Source: Gammaproteobacteria bacterium (GTDB lineage Bacteria; Pseudomonadota; Gammaproteobacteria; Burkholderiales; Thiobacillaceae). From it: a stretch of DNA of 9,766 nt. This document shows positions 6,018 through 9,766 of the stretch, piece by piece (the stretch's first letter is position 1; the number at the start of each line of letters is the position of its first letter). Below the pieces are notes generated by a model. That model did no database searches, was not told the origin of the DNA, and saw only the letters and a program-made list of their open reading frames with translations. The DNA is taken from positions 1 to 9,766 of the forward strand of contig JAHJNP010000247.1 in the NCBI GenBank assembly GCA_018820745.1, in the 5' to 3' direction. A program made the position numbers and the translations under genes.

Positions 6018-6695
6018 TTAGTTCGCGACCACCGGCAGGATCCACAGTTCGACCCGGCGGTTCAGCTGGCGGCCGGCTTCGGTCGCGTTGTCGGCGCGCG
6101 GCTCGGATTCACCCCTGCCGTAGGCTTCCAGGCGCAGCGGGTTGACGTTCTGGCCGGCAAAATAATTCATCACCGACTGCGCGCGATTTTCCGACAGGGT
6201 CTGGTTGGCGGCGTCGGAGCCGACGCTGTCGGTATGGCCGATCACGGTGACGGTGGTTTTGCCGTACTGGTTCAGCACGCGGGAAATTTTGTTCAGCGTC
6301 GTGGTGTAGCCGGGCTTCAACATGTAGGAGTTGGTGTCGAAGCCGGTGTTGGCCGTCATGCTGACCAGCAGGGCGTTGTCGCTGGCGCGTTTGTCGACGC
6401 TGATCTCGCCGCGCTGGATTTCCGGCTGCAACTGCTTAACCAGATCCTTGGCCTGCGTGTCCATGTAGTAGCCGACGCCGGTTCCGGCCAGACCGCCGCC
6501 GACCGCGCCGATCAGCGCGCCCTTGCCACGGTTCTTGTGATTGATGATCGCGCCCAGCACCGCGCCGCTCGCGGTGCCGACGATGGCGCCCGTCTGGGTC
6601 TTGGAGAGATCGCGGGAGTCGCCCAGATCGTTGGTGGCACAGGCGGAGAGCAGAAAAGTGGCCAGCAGGGGCAGTGCAATGAGGGGAGTGCGCAT
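6018..6695 (-). CDS. OmpA-like lipoprotein with glycine-zipper domain (YiaD type)
   Basis: This 225-residue lipoprotein has a signal peptide (1-18) with lipobox LLSAC, giving lipid-modified Cys19. A glycine-zipper segment (about 36-78, GAIVGTASGAVLGAI and GALIGAVGGGLAGTGVGYYM) follows. The C-terminal OmpA peptidoglycan-binding domain (about 108-220) has GHTDSVGS (Asp156) and NRRVE (Arg213/214), the residues that bind diaminopimelate. The residue after Cys is Ala, so outer membrane sorting is expected. It probably anchors the outer membrane to peptidoglycan. The frame stays open 126 bp further upstream to an ATG overlapping the mnhG stop. However, only the ATG at 6695 gives a lipoprotein signal, and AAAGGA at 6703-6708 precedes it at good spacing. 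A strong terminator follows. Confidence 0.94.
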   Translation of the reverse strand: MRTPLIALPLLATFLLSACATNDLGDSRDLSKTQTGAIVGTASGAVLGAIINHKNRGKGALIGAVGGGLAGTGVGYYMDTQAKDLVKQLQPEIQRGEISVDKRASDNALLVSMTANTGFDTNSYMLKPGYTTTLNKISRVLNQYGKTTVTVIGHTDSVGSDAANQTLSENRAQSVMNYFAGQNVNPLRLEAYGRGESEPRADNATEAGRQLNRRVELWILPVVAN

Positions 6696-6702
6696 GGGTA
6701 AA

Positions 6703-6708
6703 TCCTTT
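6703..6708 (-). promoter_or_regulatory. Ribosome binding site deciding the OmpA-lipoprotein start
   Basis: AAAGGA on the - strand lies 7 bases before the ATG at 6693-6695. It supports this start over the longer frame beginning at 6821. Confidence 0.75.
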
Positions 6709-6817
6709 GGGTTGATGTGCGGCAGCGGAATGCGCCGCAGTCGTTTTGGCTTCTTAAAGTGAGAATACGTGGGTTTGCTTTCTTTCGTCTGTTGCATAGC
6801 GAACATAACGGGCGCGT

Positions 6818-7144
6818 TCAATCTGCCGCGTCATTGTCCGGCGGCGTGGCGGCGAGCGATCTGACCTTCAGGTGCAGCGCCGCCTTGGCGAGCAGGTGGG
6901 CGGAGACCGGCGCGGTAATGAACAGGAACAGTGTGACCAGTACCTCGTGCAGGCTGACGCCTTCTTCGCGCACGCTGAAGTACAGCGCGGAGGCGATCAG
7001 CAGGCAGCCGACGCCCAGCGTGGTGGCCTTGGTGGGGCCGTGCAGGCGGGTGTAGAAGTCGCGCAGGCGGGCAAGCCCGAGCGAGCCGATGAAGGTGAAA
7101 ATTGCGCCGGTGAGAATCAGCACGGAAAGCAGGATGTCGATCAT
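6818..7144 (-). CDS. mnhG: Mrp/Mnh/Pha-type cation/H+ antiporter subunit G
   Basis: This 108-residue subunit has three membrane helices (about 3-23, 38-58 and 66-88). The LARLRDFYTRLHGPTKATTLGVG motif (residues 24-46) is diagnostic of the MnhG/MrpG/PhaG family. MrpG is a small required subunit of the six- or seven-subunit complex that exchanges Na+ or K+ for protons at the inner membrane. It starts 13 bp after mnhF, with GAGGA overlapping the mnhF stop as ribosome binding site, and is the last gene of the operon. Its hydrophilic tail contains LAATPPDN, encoded by a 25-bp sequence that is identical to one inside mnhD (8935-8959). No clear terminator follows, and the lipoprotein gene starts 122 bp later. 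Confidence 0.95.
   Translation of the reverse strand: MIDILLSVLILTGAIFTFIGSLGLARLRDFYTRLHGPTKATTLGVGCLLIASALYFSVREEGVSLHEVLVTLFLFITAPVSAHLLAKAALHLKVRSLAATPPDNDAAD
6833..6857. repeat. 25-bp direct repeat, copy in mnhG
   Basis: ATTGTCCGGCGGCGTGGCGG plus five further bases is identical to 8935-8959 in mnhD, in the same orientation and the same reading frame (LAATPPDN). Confidence 0.9.
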
Positions 7145-7157
7145 GGCTGCCCGGTCC

Positions 7158-7427
7158 TCATTCGATGATGTCGCCGCGCAGCAGGTACTTGCACAGCGCC
7201 ACGGTGCCGACGAAGCCCATCATCGCGATCAGCAGCGCCGCCTCGAAATAGATCGCGCTGCCCAGATGAATGCCGAGCAGCACCAACAGCGCGATGGTGT
7301 TCACGTAGAGGGTGTCGAGCGCGAGGATGCGGTCGGGGGCGTCGGGGCCGCGCAGCAGGCGCCAGAAGCTCAGCAGGAAGGCCAGGCTGACCAGCGCGAA
7401 GGCGATCGGGATGACGGTGCTCAGCAT
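7158..7427 (-). CDS. mnhF: Mrp/Mnh/Pha-type cation/H+ antiporter subunit F
   Basis: This 89-residue protein has three membrane helices (about 3-23, 36-57 and 60-80). The motif RLLRGPDAPDRILALDTLYVNTIALLVL (residues 23-50) is characteristic of MnhF/MrpF/PhaF, and the length is typical. It is a small membrane subunit of the Mrp complex; MrpF-type subunits in other bacteria have also been linked to bile salt or cation efflux. The ATG at 7427 is two bases after the mnhE stop and is preceded by AGGAGGAT (7433-7440), the strongest Shine-Dalgarno in the window, which lies inside the last mnhE codons. The frame is open far upstream through mnhE, but that part is shadow. Confidence 0.95.
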   Translation of the reverse strand: MLSTVIPIAFALVSLAFLLSFWRLLRGPDAPDRILALDTLYVNTIALLVLLGIHLGSAIYFEAALLIAMMGFVGTVALCKYLLRGDIIE

Positions 7428-7429
7428 GT

Positions 7430-7924
7430 TCAATCCTCCTGTTCGAAGATCTTTTTCAGCGGCGTCTCGTAACGCTGCTTGATTTCGGCCACCAGCGCCG
7501 CGGCGTCGTCGGTATCCAGCGTGTGCACGATCAGCGTGCGCTTGTCCGCGCTCAAGTGTGCCGACACCGTGCCCGGCGTCAGCGAGATGGTGTTGGCCAG
7601 CAGGCTGATGGCGAGATCGCTCCTGAGCGCCAGCGGCACCGCGACGAAAACCGGGCGCAGCCGGGCCGGCCCCAGCAGGATCAGGTACGCGACGTGGAAG
7701 CTGCCGCGCACGATGTCGATGACGAACACGATGAGAAAGCGCAGCAGGGTGAGCGGGTGGCGGACGCGGATCTGCTCCGGCCAGAAGCGCGAGGTGGCGA
7801 AGGGAATCAGCCAGCCGAGCAGCGCGCCCAGCACGATGTGGCCGGCCGACAGCTGGTTGACCAGCAGCAGCCACAGGAGGGCGAGCGAGACGGTCAGCAG
7901 GGGATGCGGCAGCAAACGTCTCAT
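7430..7924 (-). CDS. mnhE: Mrp/Mnh/Pha-type cation/H+ antiporter subunit E
   Basis: This 164-residue protein has N-terminal hydrophobic helices (about 9-24, 27-43 and 58-85). A cytoplasmic domain follows with NTISLTPGTVSAHL (residues 111-124), the signature of MnhE/MrpE/PhaE. The start ATG overlaps the mnhD TGA as ATGA (7921-7924). No Shine-Dalgarno is visible: the bases just upstream belong to the palindromic repeat at 7930-8017, so initiation probably depends on ribosomes finishing mnhD. The frame is open upstream through mnhD on the same strand, but only this part is MnhE-like. mnhF follows after 2 bp. Confidence 0.95.
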   Translation of the reverse strand: MRRLLPHPLLTVSLALLWLLLVNQLSAGHIVLGALLGWLIPFATSRFWPEQIRVRHPLTLLRFLIVFVIDIVRGSFHVAYLILLGPARLRPVFVAVPLALRSDLAISLLANTISLTPGTVSAHLSADKRTLIVHTLDTDDAAALVAEIKQRYETPLKKIFEQED

Positions 7925-9549
7925 GGCGCAGCACCCGCAAGGGGTACGCCGCCAGACACTGCGGAAGGGTCGCTGCCCAGCAGCGGGGAACCCGCCGGCG
8001 TACCCCTTGCGGGTGCTCGCCCTTCGGGCGGTCTTGGCGCGACTCCTAGCACGGCATCGACGTACTGCTGCGGTTGCAGCAGTTGCGTTGCGGTGGCGTG
8101 GGCGTAATCGGACAGCGGCCCCGCCCAGATCACCAGGCCTGCGACCAGCAGCAGCAGGCCGCCGACGGGCGCCAGTGCGGCCATCGACGGCGGCGTCAGC
8201 GACGCGGCGTCGTGCGGGCTGTGGGTGCGATAGAACAGCAGGCTGCCGCTCCTCGCCAGCGCGATCATGCTCAGCAGCCCGGTGACCAGAACGATGCTCC
8301 ACACCCAGGGCATCAGCGGCGAGTCGAGCGCGGCTTTGAGCAGCATGAACTTGCCGAGGAAGCCCGACAGCGGCGGCAGCCCGGCGATGGCCACGGCGGC
8401 GACGAAGAACAGCCCGCCCAGTACGCGCGCGCCCGGCATTTCGGGGCCGGATTCGAAGCGGTCGGCGAATTCGCCGCGCGCCCGGCTGATCGAGTCGGCC
8501 AGCAGGAACAGCGCGGCCGCGGCGAAGACGGAGTGCGGCAGGTAGTACAGGCCGGCGGCGATTGCATCGGTGCTGCCGAGGCCGAAGGCCAGGAGCAGGC
8601 TGCCGATCGAGGCCACCACCAGGTAGGCCGCCTGCTGTCGCAGCGTGGTGCTGGCCGCCGCGCCGAGCATGCCGAGCGTGAGCGTCGCGAGCGCCAGCGG
8701 GGCGAGCCAGGGGTCGAGCAGGTGGGCGACCGGCCCGGCGTCGTCGCCGAACATCAGCGTGTAGACGCGCAGGATGCAATAGGCGCCGACCTTGGTCATG
8801 ATGGCAAACAGCGCCGCCACCGGCGCGCTGGTGTGGGCGTAGGCGGCGGGCAGCCACAGGTAGAGCGGCAGCAGCGCGGCCTTCAGCGCGAACACGGCGA
8901 ACAGCAGCAGGCCGGCGGATTGCACCAGCGCCAGATTGTCCGGCGGCGTGGCGGCGAGCTTCACCGCGAGGTCGGCCATGTTGAGCGTGCCGGTCACCCC
9001 GTACAGGGTGCCGACGGCGAACAGGAACAGGGTCGAGCCGACCAGATTGATGACGACGAAATGCAGCCCCGCCTTCACCCGCTGACGGCCGCCGCCGTGC
9101 AGCAGCAGGCCGTAGGAGGCGAGCAGCAGGATCTCGAAGAAGACGAACAGGTTGAACAGGTCGCCGGTGAGGAAGGCGCCGTTGAGACCGAACAGCTGCA
9201 GCTGGAACAACACGTGGAAGTGGCGGCCCTGCGTGTCGCTGCCGCGGATCGCATACAGCAGCGCGAACACCGCCAGCAGGGCAGTCGTCAGCAGCATCCA
9301 CGCCGCCAGGCGGTCGACCACCAGCACGATGCCATAGGGCGCGACCCAGTTGCCGAGCGCGTAGACCAGATGGGTGCCGTCGCTGGCCGTCTGCACCAGC
9401 GCGATCGCCAGCGGAATCAGCACCAGGGCGGCGGCGAAGCTGACGCCGCGCTGCACCGCCAGACTGCTGCCGCGCAGCACCAGCAGAACGATGCCGGTGA
9501 TGAGCGGCAGCACCACCGGCAGGATGGGCAGATGATCGAACCCGTTCAT
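7921..9549 (-). CDS. mnhD: Mrp/Mnh/Pha-type cation/H+ antiporter subunit D (proton-translocating)
   Basis: This 542-residue polytopic protein is related to the antiporter-like subunits (NuoL/M/N) of complex I. It has about 14 membrane helices up to residue 478. FNLFVFFEILLLASY (residues 132-146) carries the conserved proton-pathway Glu139. FALKAALLPLYLWLPAAYAH (residues 220-239) has the key Lys223, and MTKVGAY has Lys253. All are expected in an active subunit. The ATG overlaps the mnhC stop (ATGA, 9546-9549). The last 39 or so residues (about 504-542), rich in Pro/Gly/Ala/Arg, are unlike the rest of the protein. They are encoded by the palindromic repeat at 7930-8017 and its flank, so they look like an added tail. 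Residues 198-205 (LAATPPDN) share a 25-bp identical sequence with mnhG. Confidence 0.96.
   Translation of the reverse strand: MNGFDHLPILPVVLPLITGIVLLVLRGSSLAVQRGVSFAAALVLIPLAIALVQTASDGTHLVYALGNWVAPYGIVLVVDRLAAWMLLTTALLAVFALLYAIRGSDTQGRHFHVLFQLQLFGLNGAFLTGDLFNLFVFFEILLLASYGLLLHGGGRQRVKAGLHFVVINLVGSTLFLFAVGTLYGVTGTLNMADLAVKLAATPPDNLALVQSAGLLLFAVFALKAALLPLYLWLPAAYAHTSAPVAALFAIMTKVGAYCILRVYTLMFGDDAGPVAHLLDPWLAPLALATLTLGMLGAAASTTLRQQAAYLVVASIGSLLLAFGLGSTDAIAAGLYYLPHSVFAAAALFLLADSISRARGEFADRFESGPEMPGARVLGGLFFVAAVAIAGLPPLSGFLGKFMLLKAALDSPLMPWVWSIVLVTGLLSMIALARSGSLLFYRTHSPHDAASLTPPSMAALAPVGGLLLLVAGLVIWAGPLSDYAHATATQLLQPQQYVDAVLGVAPRPPEGRAPARGTPAGSPLLGSDPSAVSGGVPLAGAAP
7930..8017. repeat. Palindromic repeat with perfect 21-bp arms inside the 3' end of mnhD
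   Basis: Arms 7930-7950 (AGCACCCGCAAGGGGTACGC...) and 7997-8017 are perfect inverted repeats of 21 bp around a 46-bp core, which itself holds CGCTG/CAGCG (7971-7985). A small CGCCC/GGGCG hairpin (8019-8031) adjoins it. The repeat is read in frame as the MnhD tail (RAPARGTPAG...GGVPLAGAAP). I recall the other-strand reading (GVPLAGARPSGG) as a recurrent low-complexity translation product in some betaproteobacterial annotations, which would fit a dispersed repeat. That memory is not verified. Confidence 0.8.
8935..8959. repeat. 25-bp direct repeat, copy in mnhD
   Basis: Identical to 6833-6857 in mnhG, in the same orientation and frame. It encodes LAATPPDN at MnhD residues 198-205, in a loop between hydrophobic segments. 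Confidence 0.9.
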
Positions 9550-9766
9550 CGATGCCGCGCCTCATCGTGGTGGCGGCCGTCGACATGGTCGTTGCCGAGC
9601 TCGGCGCGCGCCTTCAGCGCCAGCACGATGACAAACGCGGTCATGCCGAAGCTGATGACGATGGCGGTGAGCACCAGCGCCTGCGGCAGCGGGTCGGTGT
9701 AGCCCTCGGCCGCGGCGCTGATCACAGGCGGCACGCCGATGGCGAGCCGGCCCATGACGAACAGGA
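9546..9766 (-). CDS. mnhC: Mrp/Mnh/Pha-type cation/H+ antiporter subunit C, C-terminal part (partial)
   Basis: The frame is open to the right edge, so the N-terminus is missing. The visible 72 or so residues include YTDPLPQALVLTAIVISFG and a following hydrophobic stretch ending VIVLALKARAE. This is the conserved C-terminal segment of MnhC/MrpC/PhaC, a homologue of complex I subunit NuoK. After it comes a His/Asp/Arg-rich hydrophilic tail (GNDHVDGRHHDEARHR). The stop overlaps the mnhD start (ATGA). The gene order C-D-E-F-G is the standard Mrp order, so a mnhA or fused mnhAB gene is expected just beyond the window. A possible start at 9755 would remove most of the subunit and is not favoured. 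Confidence 0.94.
   Translation of the reverse strand, partial: LFVMGRLAIGVPPVISAAAEGYTDPLPQALVLTAIVISFGMTAFVIVLALKARAELGNDHVDGRHHDEARHR

Noticed and set aside
6696..6821. Longer start of the OmpA lipoprotein at 6821, overlapping the mnhG stop as ATGA
   Set aside because: The overlap is tempting, but the extra 42 residues are basic and would bury the lipoprotein signal. AAAGGA and the lipobox support 6695.
7430..9586. 718-codon - strand frame joining mnhE to a long upstream region
   Set aside because: Only the last 164 codons are MnhE. The upstream part is the wrong frame of mnhD and is Arg/Ala-rich.
8074..9702. 542-codon open frame on the + strand opposite mnhD
   Set aside because: It is another antisense shadow with Gln/Arg/Gly/His-rich composition and no domain.

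Overview
This is a GC-rich stretch of a proteobacterial chromosome. The gene set (divergent FolE, UspA, TatD, Bax-inhibitor/YccA, NfeD-slipin, an OmpA-like lipoprotein and an Mrp/Mnh/Pha cation antiporter) and the codon use suggest a betaproteobacterium, perhaps Thiobacillus-like. That assignment is inference from general familiarity and not from a search. No rRNA, tRNA, CRISPR array, phage gene or transposase was seen.

Layout. Four genes on the + strand fill positions 1-1664: the 3' end of a GTP cyclohydrolase I-like gene with two altered active-site positions, a universal stress protein, a membrane methyltransferase of the isoprenylcysteine/PEMT type, and an unrecognised 117-residue protein. 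Everything after that is on the - strand. Reading in the direction of transcription from the right edge, these are an Mrp-type antiporter operon mnhC(partial)-D-E-F-G with overlapping or tightly spaced genes (9766 to 6818), a glycine-zipper/OmpA lipoprotein (6695-6018) with a strong terminator, the membrane protease/slipin pair nfeD-slipin (5862-3730), a Bax-inhibitor-1 family membrane protein (3413-2748), and a TatD-type nuclease (2741-1935).

The genes are mostly ordinary envelope, ion-homeostasis and housekeeping functions. The most distinctive feature is the number of palindromic sequences. (1) A 260-bp element at about 1683-1942 has perfect 27-bp terminal inverted repeats enclosing two long hairpins, so it could fold as a three-way junction. 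It has no transposase, is flanked by a short direct repeat, and supplies the last codons and stop of tatD. (2) A GTCATTGCGA-type inverted repeat lies at 3587-3703. (3) A repeat with perfect 21-bp arms at 7930-8017 is read through in frame as the C-terminal tail of MnhD and lies where the mnhE ribosome binding site would be. (4) A perfect 23-bp hairpin acts as terminator after the OmpA gene. (5) A terminator is embedded in the first codons of the annotated tatD reading frame. (6) An 11-bp hairpin encloses the nfeD start codon.

I found no clear new defence, mobile or biosynthetic system. The 260-bp element and the MnhD tail repeat are the observations most worth following up.
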